A stretch of 29,594 nt of DNA from JAAGZL01 sp050297535 (GCA_050297535.1 JBNKSV010000027.1:1-29594); one strand, 5' to 3'; positions 7,754 through 16,050 are shown, counted from the stretch's first letter. The notes: generated from the sequence alone by a model not told the origin. Translations and numbers: made by a program.

Positions 7754-8230
7754 ATGACAAAACAAGCCAAGATAAACTGGAAAAACCTATGGCATTTGCT
7801 GGCCTTTGGTCTGGGTTCTGGTGCGGCTCCCAAGGCCCCGGGAACCATCGGCACTATCGCCGCTATCCCGCTGTACCTGTTGCTGCGTCCGTTGGCGGAT
7901 ATCCACTATTTGATGGTGGCTCTGATTATGGCCGGGTTTGGGGTCTGGCTGTGCCAAAAGGTTGCCGATGATATAGGAGTGCACGATCATCCGGGAATAG
8001 TTTGGGACGAGTGGGTCGGGTTTCTTATCACCATGTGGTTGGCCCCAGGTGGTTGGATCTGGATACTGGCGGGATTCGTCTTGTTCCGGTTCTTCGATAT
8101 TCTCAAACCCTGGCCGATAAATCTGTTGGATCGGCATGTTCCTGGGGGCCTGGGGATTATGCTGGACGATATCCTGGCCGGTGTCTATGCATTTGCCCTG
8201 ATGCAGTTCGCGGGCTATGTTTATGCGTAG
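7754..8230 (+). CDS. pgpA: Phosphatidylglycerophosphatase A
   Basis: PgpA removes the phosphate from phosphatidylglycerophosphate to give phosphatidylglycerol in the inner membrane. The 158-residue protein contains GLGSGAAPKAPGTIGTI (about 20-36), the paired acidic motif IVWDEWVGF, and the late FDILKPWPINLLD. Three to four hydrophobic stretches fit a small integral membrane enzyme. It starts 2 bp after thiL, as in many gammaproteobacteria. Confidence 0.96.
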   Translation: MTKQAKINWKNLWHLLAFGLGSGAAPKAPGTIGTIAAIPLYLLLRPLADIHYLMVALIMAGFGVWLCQKVADDIGVHDHPGIVWDEWVGFLITMWLAPGGWIWILAGFVLFRFFDILKPWPINLLDRHVPGGLGIMLDDILAGVYAFALMQFAGYVYA

Positions 8231-8261
8231 GCTCCGTCATTAAATACGAAAGGGTTATGTC

Positions 8262-8918
8262 TTGTCGTTATTTCAGGGAATAAAATTCGTTGTATTGCCA
8301 TTGTCTATGCTGATTTCATCCGTAGCTGTTGCCGTAGAAAGCATAAGGGTGATGGCGCTGTTTCCCAACAAGGCGATGGTCGAGGTGGATGGCGTGAATC
8401 GTCTACTCAAGGTCGGCAAGCGCTCGCCGGAAGGTCTATTGCTTATCTCTGCCGATAGTCAGGAAGCCGTTATCGAAATGAATGGTAAACAGAGCAGCTA
8501 CCGAGTCGGGGCCAGGTATGGCGGCAATTTCAGCACCAGCGAGAAGCGTGAGGTCAGGATCATAAAGAACAATCATGGGGGCTATACCACGGTTGGTAGT
8601 ATCAACGGACGCACCGTGGATATGCTGTTGGACACTGGAGCGACTTCGGTCGCCATGAGTTCGGTAGAGGCCAAGAGGCTGGGGATTCAGTACTGGATGA
8701 CTGGAACAAGAACGGTCGTTAGTACCGCCTCTGGATTAGCCAACGCCTATGAGGTGACACTGGATCGGGTTCAGGTAGGGGCGATCGGCTTGAATAATGT
8801 CAGGGCCATGGTGGTGGAAGGGAGTAGCCCAACTCAGGTCCTGTTGGGCATGACCTTTCTGAGCCAGGTTGAGCTGAAAAATGAAGGTAATGTTATGGTG
8901 CTGCGTTCTAAGCTTTGA
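8262..8918 (+). CDS. Secreted retropepsin-like aspartic protease (clan AA)
   Basis: This is a 218-residue protein with a cleavable-looking signal peptide: LFQGIKFVVLPLSMLISSVAVAVES, cleavage likely after about residue 24. The mature part has an N-terminal SH3-like beta region (30-85). A retropepsin domain follows, with the single active-site triad at Asp124 (MLLDTGATSVAMS) and the later LLGMTFLSQVEL, typical of the second beta lobe. Such enzymes are active only as dimers. The start is a TTG with AAAGGG 7-8 bases upstream; an out-of-frame ATG at 8257 is not usable. It belongs to the TIGR02281-like family of periplasmic aspartic proteases. Substrate and role are not known. Confidence 0.85.
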   Translation: MSLFQGIKFVVLPLSMLISSVAVAVESIRVMALFPNKAMVEVDGVNRLLKVGKRSPEGLLLISADSQEAVIEMNGKQSSYRVGARYGGNFSTSEKREVRIIKNNHGGYTTVGSINGRTVDMLLDTGATSVAMSSVEAKRLGIQYWMTGTRTVVSTASGLANAYEVTLDRVQVGAIGLNNVRAMVVEGSSPTQVLLGMTFLSQVELKNEGNVMVLRSKL

Positions 8919-8951
8919 TCCTGTTATATAACCAAAAATTGTTGAGATCTT

Positions 8952-9509
8952 ATGAATATTGTCCTTACTGGAATGCGCGGTGTTGGCAAATCCAATATCA
9001 GTCGTCGTCTGTGCCTGCTTACTAAGTGGCCTGTTTTATCCACCGATCTGCTGATCGAATATGAGAACGGCGGAAAGTCCATCCAGGATATCATGGCGGA
9101 GAACAGCGGTGACTGGCGCGCCTTCCGGCAGATGGAGTACGAGGTGCTATTGAAGATTGCCCATTTTGATCAGGTCATCATAGATTGCGGCGGAGGAATC
9201 ATCGTCGATGTGACCGAGGATGGTTCCGAGATCTACAGTGAGCGCAAGGTGGAGCTGTTGAAGTCCAATGGCCGGATCGTCTGGCTGCAGGCGGATATCG
9301 AACGGTTGGCTGCGAAGATAAAAGACGATCAGCGTCGGCCCACCCTGGATGAGACCAGGTCGGCGCAAGAGGTGATGCGGCGGCGTATGCCGTTCTACGA
9401 GCAGGCTGCGGATATAGCGATAGATGTTGATGCCAGGGGCCGGAGAAAGGCGGCGCGAAAGATCTATCGCCAGATCTTCCGGCAGGACCCGCCTGACATA
9501 GTACTTTAA
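8952..9509 (+). CDS. Shikimate kinase family protein
   Basis: This is a 185-residue P-loop kinase. The Walker A is GMRGVGKS (7-14). The shikimate-binding residues seen in AroK enzymes have counterparts: Asp in STDLLIE, Arg in WRAFRQMEYEVL, the CGGGI triple glycine, the lid QRRPTLDE, and Arg in RRRMPFYEQAADI. It is therefore plausibly an active shikimate kinase. It is not next to aroB, where the main aroK of gammaproteobacteria sits, and the substrate could be another small alcohol. It lies 33 bp after the protease gene and may be co-transcribed with it. The ATG at 8952 lacks a strong Shine-Dalgarno. Confidence 0.82.
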   Translation: MNIVLTGMRGVGKSNISRRLCLLTKWPVLSTDLLIEYENGGKSIQDIMAENSGDWRAFRQMEYEVLLKIAHFDQVIIDCGGGIIVDVTEDGSEIYSERKVELLKSNGRIVWLQADIERLAAKIKDDQRRPTLDETRSAQEVMRRRMPFYEQAADIAIDVDARGRRKAARKIYRQIFRQDPPDIVL

Positions 9510-9531
9510 CCATCCAATATCCTGATTCGCA

Positions 9532-9560
9532 TAGACGGGGCAGGCCATATCCAGTAGAAT
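9532..9560 (+). promoter_or_regulatory. Candidate sigma-70 promoter for carA
   Basis: TAGACG (9532-9537) and TAGAAT (9555-9560) are separated by 17 bp, followed by a leader of roughly 105 nt before carA. The match is moderate (4/6 and 5/6). No arginine-box palindrome or pyrimidine-attenuator hairpin was recognised in the leader. Confidence 0.35.
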
Positions 9561-9673
9561 GGCTCCTCAAGTTGGCGTTGCCGCTTAGGTAAGGCCGCTC
9601 CCTTATTAAGATTTATTATTCGGGCGTACCAGAATGGTTCGTCCCGTTCAGCATGCGCGAGAGGACAGTTTTG

Positions 9674-10816
9674 TTGAGAAAGCCCGCTTTATTAGTCCTT
9701 GAAGATGGAACCATCTTCCGTGGGGACTCTATCGGGGCCGATGGTCAGACCGTTGGAGAGGTAGTATTTAATACCGCTATGACCGGCTACCAGGAGATCC
9801 TGACCGACCCCTCTTATGCCAGACAGATCGTCACCCTCACTTATCCCCATATCGGCAATACCGGCACCAATGATGAAGACGAAGAGTCCCCGTCCATATA
9901 TGCCGCCGGGTTGATCATCCGCGATCTCCCATTGCTGGCCAGTAATTGGCGTAATCAAAAGCCATTGGACGAGTATCTGGCCGAGAACGGCATCGTGGCC
10001 ATAGCCGATATAGATACCCGTAAGCTTACCCGTATTTTACGGGAGAAGGGCGCCCAGAGCGGCTGCATAATCGCAGGCGATAATCTGGATGAGGTAACGG
10101 CACTGGAGGCGGCCAAGTCTTTTCCAGGACTGAAAGGCATGGATCTGGCGAAAGAGGTGACCACGGCCAGCCCATATCAGTGGACCTCTGGCTCCTGGGA
10201 TCTGGAACAGGGTCTGCCGGAGGCGCAAGGTTTCAACGCCGAGGATCTGCCCCATCACGTGGTGGCCTTCGATTACGGTATCAAACGCAATATTCTGCGT
10301 ATGTTGGTGGACCGCGGTTGTCGGGTGACCGTAGTGCCAGCACAGACCCCGGCCTCCGAGGTGTTGGCGCTGAACCCGGACGGGGTGTTTCTCTCCAACG
10401 GACCGGGCGATCCCGAGCCTTGCGACTATGCCATTGCGGCGATCCGGGAGATTATCGAGCAGGATATCCCTGTGTTCGGAATATGTTTGGGACACCAGTT
10501 ACTAGGTCTGGCCAGCGGCGCCAAGACCGTGAAGATGAAGTTCGGTCATCATGGCGCCAACCATCCGGTGCAGGATCTAGAGACCAAGACTGTAATGATC
10601 ACCAGTCAGAACCATGGCTTTGCGGTGGATGAAGAGAGCATGCCGGAAAACCTAAAGGCGGTGCATCGTTCCTTGTTTGATGGTTCGTTGCAGGGTATTC
10701 ATCGCACCGATAAACCGGCGTTCGGGTTTCAAGGACACCCAGAGGCCAGTCCTGGACCACACGACGTAGCGCCGGTGTTTGACCATTTTATCGAGTTGAT
10801 GCAGTCCGTAGATTGA
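9674..10816 (+). CDS. carA: Carbamoyl-phosphate synthase, small (glutaminase) subunit
   Basis: CarA hydrolyses glutamine and channels ammonia to CarB for carbamoyl phosphate, the precursor of arginine and pyrimidines. The 380-residue protein has the N-terminal CPSase small-chain domain (LEDGTIFRGDSIGADG) and a class I glutamine amidotransferase domain. That domain carries the nucleophile Cys271 in GICLGHQLL and the His/Glu pair in FQGHPEASPGPHD. A TTG start at 9674 is chosen: it yields MRKPALLVLEDG, aligning with the usual N-terminus, and GAGAGGA (9659-9665) is 8 bases upstream. An ATG at 9653 and a TTG at 9671 are alternatives. Confidence 0.96.
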   Translation: MRKPALLVLEDGTIFRGDSIGADGQTVGEVVFNTAMTGYQEILTDPSYARQIVTLTYPHIGNTGTNDEDEESPSIYAAGLIIRDLPLLASNWRNQKPLDEYLAENGIVAIADIDTRKLTRILREKGAQSGCIIAGDNLDEVTALEAAKSFPGLKGMDLAKEVTTASPYQWTSGSWDLEQGLPEAQGFNAEDLPHHVVAFDYGIKRNILRMLVDRGCRVTVVPAQTPASEVLALNPDGVFLSNGPGDPEPCDYAIAAIREIIEQDIPVFGICLGHQLLGLASGAKTVKMKFGHHGANHPVQDLETKTVMITSQNHGFAVDEESMPENLKAVHRSLFDGSLQGIHRTDKPAFGFQGHPEASPGPHDVAPVFDHFIELMQSVD

Positions 10817-10833
10817 TATTGATTTAAAAAGCG

Positions 10834-11297
10834 GTCCGCAAATGAACGCGAATAAACGCAAATGGAGTTTGTTATGGCGGGAAATGGAAGTTCCATATCA
10901 AAACTGGTTATAGGTTGTGGAATAGAGGTTAGCAACGGTCTAGGTGTCGGCTTTTTGGAATCTGTTTATGAAAATGCCCTCTCCGTCGAACTGCAGCGGC
11001 AAGGTGTTAAATTTGAAAGGCAGAAGCCGATAAAGGTCTCGTACAAGGGAGAGGTTGTAGGGAACTATGTTGCAATCTGATTGTGGAAAGTAAGCTGCTG
11101 GTGGAATTGATGGCGCTAAAGGATCTAACGAGTGAGCATGAAGCTCAGGTGATGAATTATCTAAGGGCGTCGGGACTGAAAGTTGGTTTGTTACTGAATT
11201 TTGGAACACCGCGTTTAGGTAGCGTCGCGTCGTATGGCGGCATGATGATGCCAGTATTATTTAATAAATTTGCGTTTATTCGCGTTCATTTGCGGAC
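10834..11297. mobile_element. Inverted-repeat-bounded unit carrying a GxxExxY gene, between carA and carB
   Basis: The left boundary (10834-10863) and right boundary (11268-11297) are a perfect 30-bp inverted repeat. The left copy begins GTCCGCAAATGAACGCG and runs on through AATAAACGCAAAT. The unit occupies nearly the whole carA-carB gap: 17 bp after the carA stop and 16 bp before the carB ATG. A related word, TTTGCGTTCATTCGCGG, occurs near 17439-17456. GxxExxY genes flanked by such CGCAGATAAACGCAG-like repeats recur in many genomes, suggesting a small mobilised unit. No transposase is inside. Confidence 0.6.
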
Positions 11298-11301
11298 TTG
11301 A
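10862..11301 (+). pseudogene. GxxExxY protein gene, frameshifted
   Basis: The first frame (10862-11080) encodes the N-terminal two thirds of a GxxExxY family protein. It includes GLGVGFLESVYENAL, with the family G-x-x-E-x-x-Y pattern, and FERQKPIKVSYKGEVVGNY. The TGA at 11078-11080 ends it. The second frame resumes at once as LIVESKLLVELMALKDLTSEHEAQVMNYLRASGLKVGLLLNFGTPRL, here read from 11077. Restoring one base between 11074 and 11075 rejoins both halves. A second indel near 11220 may explain the unusual C-terminus, which reads into the inverted repeat. The ATG overlaps the left inverted repeat. Family function is not established; the fold resembles PD-(D/E)XK nucleases, with possible acidic and lysine residues at VGNY(D) and VELMAL. 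Confidence 0.8.
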
Positions 11302-11313
11302 TTGAATAAGTAA

Positions 11314-14300
11314 ATGCCAAAAAGAACTGACATAAAAAGCATCCTGATCATCGGCGCTGGCCCCATCGTCATCGGCCAGGCCTGTGAGTTTGACTATTCC
11401 GGCGCTCAGGCCTGTAAGGCCTTGAGAGAGGAGGGCTATCGGGTAATCCTGGTCAACTCCAATCCGGCCACCATCATGACCGATCCGGAGATGGCGGACG
11501 CCATCTACATCGAGCCCATTACCTGGAAGACGGTGGCGCGGATTATCGAGAAAGAGCGCCCGGACGCCTTGCTGCCAACCATGGGTGGGCAGACCGCCCT
11601 CAACTGCGCCCTGGACCTGGTGCGCGAGGGGGTGCTGGAGAAGTTTGGCGTCGAGATGATAGGCGCCTCCCGCGAGGCCATCGACAAGGCCGAGGACCGG
11701 GATCTGTTCCGCAAGGCCATGCGTAAGATCGGTCTGGATATGCCGCGCTCAGCCATCGCCCATAGCATGGAGGAGGCCAATCAGGTCCAGGCCCAGATCG
11801 GTTTTCCTACCATTATTCGTCCCTCCTTCACCATGGGTGGTTCCGGTGGTGGTATCGCCTATAACAAGGATGAGTTCGAGGAGATCTGCGCCCGCGGGCT
11901 GGATCTGTCTCCCACCAGAGAGCTGCTGATTGAAGAGTCGGCCCTGGGCTGGAAAGAGTACGAGATGGAGGTGGTGCGCGACCACAAGGACAACTGCATC
12001 ATCATCTGTTCCATCGAGAATCTGGACCCCATGGGGGTACACACCGGTGATTCCATCACCGTGGCCCCGGCCCAAACCCTTACCGATAAAGAGTACCAGA
12101 TCATGCGCGACGCCTCCCTGGCGGTGCTGCGCGAGATCGGTGTGGATACCGGCGGCTCCAACGTGCAGTTCGCCATCAATCCTGAGAATGGGCGCATGAT
12201 CATCATCGAGATGAACCCGCGCGTATCCCGTTCCTCCGCCCTGGCTTCCAAGGCCACCGGCTTTCCTATCGCCAAGGTCGCTGCCAAGCTGGCGGTTGGT
12301 TTCACCCTGGATGAACTTCGCAACGAGATCACCGGCGGTGCCACCCCGGCCTCCTTTGAGCCATCCATAGACTACGTGGTGACCAAGGTTCCGCGTTTCG
12401 CCTTCGAGAAATTCCCACAGGCCCCGGATCGCCTTACCACTCAGATGAAGTCGGTGGGTGAGGTTATGGCTATCGGTCGCACCTTCCAGGAGTCGATGCA
12501 GAAGGCCCTGCGCGGACTGGAGACCGGACTGAGTGGTTTGGATGAGATCGTGGATCTGAAATCCAAAGATGCGAAAGACCAGATCATGCGTGAGATTCGC
12601 CAGCCTGGTGCAGAACGACTGCGCTTCCTGGCCGACGCCTTCCGCTATGGCATGTCCATGGAAGAGGTGTTCGAGGCCACGGCCATTGATCCCTGGTTCC
12701 TGGTCCAGATCGAAGAGCTAATCAAGCTGGAAGCAGAGGTGCGCGCTGGCGGTACCGAATCTCTCGATGCCAAGCGCATGCGTTACCTGAAGCGTAAGGG
12801 TTTCTCCGATGGGCGCCTTGGTGTCCTGGCAGGCGTTCCGGAAAAAGAGTTGCGTCAGAAACGCCACGCTTTGGGGGTGCGTCCGGTCTACAAACGGGTG
12901 GATACCTGTGCGGCCGAGTTTGCCACCAGCACTGCCTATCTCTACTCCACCTATGAAGAGGAGTGTGAGTCTGAGCCCACCGATAACAAGAAGATCATGG
13001 TCTTGGGCGGCGGTCCCAATCGTATCGGCCAGGGTATCGAATTCGATTACTGTTGCTGCCATGCCGCCTTTGCCATGCGGGAAGACGGCTACGAGACCAT
13101 CATGGTCAATTGCAACCCAGAGACGGTGTCCACCGACTATGATACCTCCGACCGGCTCTATTTTGAGCCCCTGACCCTGGAGGATGTTCTGGAGATCATC
13201 CATCTGGAAAAGCCTACCGGGGTGATCGTGCAGTACGGTGGTCAGACCCCTCTCAAGTTGGCGTGGGATCTGGAGGAGGCGGGTGCGCCAATCATCGGCA
13301 CCAGTCCTGACTCCATCGACCTGGCGGAGGATCGCGAGCGCTTCCAGAAGCTGGTGGAAAAACTGAATCTGAAACAACCGCCTAACCGTACTGCCGTGGA
13401 GACCGAGCAGGCGGTAAAGCTGGCGGAAGAGATCGGCTATCCTTTGGTAGTGCGTCCATCCTACGTCCTGGGTGGACGCGCCATGGAGATCGTCTATGGT
13501 GAGGATGACCTGCGCCGCTACATGCGCAATGCGGTGAGTGTATCCAACGACTCGCCGGTGCTGCTGGATCGTTTCCTGGATGACGCCATTGAGGTGGATA
13601 TCGACGCCATCTGCGACGGCAAGGATGTGCTGATTGGTAGCATCATGGAGCATATCGAACAGGCCGGGGTGCACTCAGGAGATTCTGCCTGCTCACTGCC
13701 GCCTTATACGCTTTCTAAATCTATTCAAGACCGGATGCGGGAGCAGATCAGGGACATGGCCCTCGAATTGAAGGTAGTGGGCCTGATGAATACCCAATTT
13801 GCCATCAAGGACAACGAGATCTATCTACTGGAGGTAAACCCGCGCGCATCCCGCACAGTGCCATTTGTATCCAAGGCCACCGGTGTGCCGCTGGCCAAGG
13901 TGGCGGCCCGCTGTATGGTTGGCGTAAGCTTGCAGGAGCAGGGGGTGACCGAAGAGGTTATTCCCAAGAATTTCTTTGTTAAAGAGGCGGTCTTCCCATT
14001 TATCAAGTTTCCGGGCGTAGATACCTTGCTGGGGCCGGAGATGAAATCCACCGGCGAGGTTATGGGTGTGGGCAAGACCTTTGGCGAGGCCTTCGCCAAG
14101 GCCGCGGACGGTAGCGGCGCGGCGTTGCCCAGGAGCGGGCGCGCCTTGTTATCGGTGCGGGATGCGGATAAAAAGCGTTTGATCTCGGTGGCCCGCACCA
14201 TGCGGGAACTGGGGTTTGAACTGTTCGCTACCGGTGGAACCGCCCGGGCGGTGCAGGAGGCAGGCATAGAGTGTGAGCGTGTCAATAAGGTGGCCGAGGG

Positions 14301-14529
14301 CCGTCCCCATATCGTGGATATGATCAAGAACGATTTCTTCAGCATCATCGTCAACACCACGGAAGGCAAGCAGGCAATTGCGGATTCGAGAGAGATCAGG
14401 TGTTCCGCCCTGCAACACAAGGTAAGCTATACCACTACCATGTCCGGCGCAGAGGCCTTTTGTCTGGCAGTGAAACAACTGGATAATGTGGATGTGAACA
14501 GCCTGCAAGAGCTGCATGCGCAGGTTTAA
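11314..14529 (+). CDS. carB: Carbamoyl-phosphate synthase, large subunit
   Basis: CarB makes carbamoyl phosphate from bicarbonate, ammonia (via CarA) and two ATP. At 1071 residues it is standard. It has two homologous ATP-grasp halves, beginning SILIIGAGPIVIGQACEFDYSG and, near 560, KIMVLGGGPNRIGQGIEFDYC. Each carries its ATP-binding stretch: PSFTMGGSGGGIAYN in the first half and PSYVLGGRAMEIVYG in the second. The C-terminal allosteric MGS domain (about 935-1071) includes FELFATGGTARAVQEAGI. The start codon lies 16 bp from the right inverted repeat of the inserted unit and has only a weak Shine-Dalgarno (AATAAG), so its coupling to carA has probably been changed. Confidence 0.98.
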   Translation: MPKRTDIKSILIIGAGPIVIGQACEFDYSGAQACKALREEGYRVILVNSNPATIMTDPEMADAIYIEPITWKTVARIIEKERPDALLPTMGGQTALNCALDLVREGVLEKFGVEMIGASREAIDKAEDRDLFRKAMRKIGLDMPRSAIAHSMEEANQVQAQIGFPTIIRPSFTMGGSGGGIAYNKDEFEEICARGLDLSPTRELLIEESALGWKEYEMEVVRDHKDNCIIICSIENLDPMGVHTGDSITVAPAQTLTDKEYQIMRDASLAVLREIGVDTGGSNVQFAINPENGRMIIIEMNPRVSRSSALASKATGFPIAKVAAKLAVGFTLDELRNEITGGATPASFEPSIDYVVTKVPRFAFEKFPQAPDRLTTQMKSVGEVMAIGRTFQESMQKALRGLETGLSGLDEIVDLKSKDAKDQIMREIRQPGAERLRFLADAFRYGMSMEEVFEATAIDPWFLVQIEELIKLEAEVRAGGTESLDAKRMRYLKRKGFSDGRLGVLAGVPEKELRQKRHALGVRPVYKRVDTCAAEFATSTAYLYSTYEEECESEPTDNKKIMVLGGGPNRIGQGIEFDYCCCHAAFAMREDGYETIMVNCNPETVSTDYDTSDRLYFEPLTLEDVLEIIHLEKPTGVIVQYGGQTPLKLAWDLEEAGAPIIGTSPDSIDLAEDRERFQKLVEKLNLKQPPNRTAVETEQAVKLAEEIGYPLVVRPSYVLGGRAMEIVYGEDDLRRYMRNAVSVSNDSPVLLDRFLDDAIEVDIDAICDGKDVLIGSIMEHIEQAGVHSGDSACSLPPYTLSKSIQDRMREQIRDMALELKVVGLMNTQFAIKDNEIYLLEVNPRASRTVPFVSKATGVPLAKVAARCMVGVSLQEQGVTEEVIPKNFFVKEAVFPFIKFPGVDTLLGPEMKSTGEVMGVGKTFGEAFAKAADGSGAALPRSGRALLSVRDADKKRLISVARTMRELGFELFATGGTARAVQEAGIECERVNKVAEGRPHIVDMIKNDFFSIIVNTTEGKQAIADSREIRCSALQHKVSYTTTMSGAEAFCLAVKQLDNVDVNSLQELHAQV

Positions 14530-14546
14530 CGAAGTAAAGGACAGAT

Positions 14547-15023
14547 ATGAGTAAGGTGCCAATTACTGTTAGGGGTGCTGAGCTGCTACGGGCTGAGCTT
14601 AGCAAACTAAAGAACGAAGATCGTCCCAAGGTGATCGCGGCTATCGCTGAGGCGCGCGCCCATGGCGACCTGAAAGAGAATGCGGAATATCACGCCGCCC
14701 GCGAGCAGCAGGGCTTTATCGAGGGTCGCATCAAGGATATCGAAGGTAAGCTATCCCATGCCCAGATCATCGACGTCACCACCGTCAATGCCGATGGCAA
14801 GGTGGTGTTCGGCGCCACCGTGGATGTGTACGAAGAGGAAGAGGATACTGAGCATACCTTCCAGATAGTTGGTGATGACGAGGCCGACTACAAAAATGGC
14901 CTGATCTCCGTGAGCTCACCCATGGCCCGCGCCCTGATAGGCAAGCAGGTAGATGATGTGGCGGTAGTGGATACCCCTAAAGGTCCAAGGCATATGGAGA
15001 TTGTTGCTGTAAGGTATGAGTAA
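14547..15023 (+). CDS. greA: Transcription elongation factor GreA
   Basis: GreA rescues backtracked RNA polymerase by stimulating transcript cleavage through the secondary channel. The 158-residue protein has an N-terminal coiled coil (about 8-75). The tip carries ARAHGDLKENAEYHAAREQQ, with the acidic Asp/Glu pair at DLKENAEY. The C-terminal FKBP-like domain ends with SPMARALIGKQVDD and MEIVAVRYE. It begins 17 bp after carB with AAAGGA as ribosome-binding site; carAB-greA is a common gammaproteobacterial arrangement. A candidate terminator follows. Confidence 0.97.
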   Translation: MSKVPITVRGAELLRAELSKLKNEDRPKVIAAIAEARAHGDLKENAEYHAAREQQGFIEGRIKDIEGKLSHAQIIDVTTVNADGKVVFGATVDVYEEEEDTEHTFQIVGDDEADYKNGLISVSSPMARALIGKQVDDVAVVDTPKGPRHMEIVAVRYE

Positions 15024-15058
15024 TATCTTGTTTTGTGTTGGTTTAATTTAAGAGTAAT

Positions 15059-15087
15059 GGGATGCAAAATAATTCGTCCCCTTTTTT
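15059..15087 (+). terminator. Candidate rho-independent terminator after greA
   Basis: GGGATG (15059-15064) can pair with CGTCCC (15075-15080), with one wobble and a 10-nt loop, and is followed by CTTTTTT. The stem is short but the T-run and position 36 bp after greA support it. Confidence 0.5.
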
Positions 15088-15175
15088 CGACCTCTAAGCT
15101 GTCGTCTGTTTTTGCTAGACATCCCATAATCTCCCCATACAGATGGGGAGGCTCCACGGATAGGGTCTATATTTT

Positions 15176-15214
15176 CCCCTCACCCTAACCCTCTCCCCAT
15201 AGGTGAGAGGGGGT
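15176..15214. repeat. CCCTCACCC-type intergenic repeat, copy 2
   Basis: CCCCTCACCCTAACCCTCTC is followed by CCCATAGGTGAGAGGG, so CCCTCTC and GAGAGGG can form a stem. It shares its words with the copies at about 3496, 15329 and 16013. Confidence 0.75.
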
Positions 15215-15328
15215 CATTGCATCCTATTTGCTATCTTTCGTTGTGACTATCAAAGAAGTGGTTGTTTAGGTAGGTCTTATTATTTATACATCTGCATCAT
15301 CCCGCGACTTGCCCGCTGGATCCAGGAG

Positions 15329-15374
15329 ATACTCCCTTCTCCCCATTGGGGAGAAGGGTTGGGGATGAGGGGGA
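15329..15374. repeat. CCCTCACCC-type intergenic repeat, copy 3 (inverted orientation)
   Basis: CCCTTCTCCCC (15334-15344) and GGGGAGAAGGG (15348-15358) form a perfect 11-bp stem with a 3-nt loop. GTTGGGGATGAGGGGGA follows, which is the reverse-complement form of the family tail. Confidence 0.75.
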
Positions 15375-15439
15375 TGTTCGCTTATAGCAGTATCGGTAAT
15401 CATTTCGCAGCTTATTTAATCTAAACCTTTTTTCTGCTC

Positions 15440-15950
15440 CCGTGCGCTAGCTGCTAGTCCCTTTCTTTTATTCGGCGCATCCCTGGGCCTCACCCCTTCG
15501 GGGCTTGCGTGAAAATCCGCTCCAGGCGGATTTTTATACGCGCAAAAGAAAGGGACGAAAGAAAAACACGCCCGGGTGTTACACCCTACGGGTTCCCTGC
15601 GCTTCTCGTTTCCAGCGTGGCTGTCCATAAGGGGCGTCCTGCCCCTATGGACAGGACCGACATCCTTGTCGGCCCCCTGCGGGCTATTCCCGCTTGAAAC
15701 TCCATAATCCCTGTGGATCAGCGTCGGCGCCTCCAGCGAGGGATATGGATATCCCTTCGTTGGAGCCCCTGGAACGGTGAGGAACGCAGGGAACCCGTAG
15801 GGCAAGTCGTGGAGCGCCTTTTTCTTTCGCCTATTTCTTTTGGGCGAAGCAAAAATTCGCCTGGAGCGAATTTTCACGCAAGCCCCGAAGGGGTGAGGCG
15901 CAGGGATGCGCCGAATAACAGAAAGTACCTAGTAGCATGTGCTGGGAAAG
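15440..15950. repeat. Long imperfect inverted-repeat element (about 500 bp)
   Basis: The left arm (about 15440-15600) and the right arm (about 15785-15950) are inverted copies. Shared words include TTATTCGGCGCATCCCTG, CCTCACCCCTTCGGGGC, TTGCGTGAAAAT, GCTCCAGGCG, CGAAAGAAAAA and CCCTACGGGTTCCCTGCG. The centre holds further hairpins: CTGTCCATA...TATGGACAG (about 15620-15652), CCGACATCCTTGTCGG (about 15657-15672), and a stem in CCAGCGAGGGATAT / ATATCCCTTCGTTGG (about 15732-15762). As a result both strands carry open frames with near-identical peptides. It has no transposase and looks like a non-autonomous repeat, a type I associate with many gammaproteobacterial genomes. Confidence 0.75.
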
Positions 15951-16012
15951 ATATAGGTGCGCTAATGATTAATGGCTACGAAAATTATCACCATTATCCT
16001 TAGATAGTTTTC

Positions 16013-16050
16013 CCCCTCACCCTAACCCTCTCCCCCAATGGGGAGAGGGA
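16013..16050. repeat. CCCTCACCC-type intergenic repeat, copy 4
   Basis: CCCCCTCACCCTAACCCTCT is followed by a stem of CCCTCTCCCC (16026-16035) and GGGGAGAGGG (16040-16049). It sits 65 bp after the long palindromic element. Confidence 0.75.

Noticed and set aside
12718..13674. 318-residue open frame on the minus strand inside carB
   Set aside because: It is a mirror of strong codon bias in carB; the sense-strand protein is fully conserved there.
15416..15877. 153-residue minus-strand frame, and plus-strand frames at 15509 and 15713
   Set aside because: They share peptides because the DNA is palindromic. They have no ribosome-binding sites and follow the repeat rather than a coding pattern.
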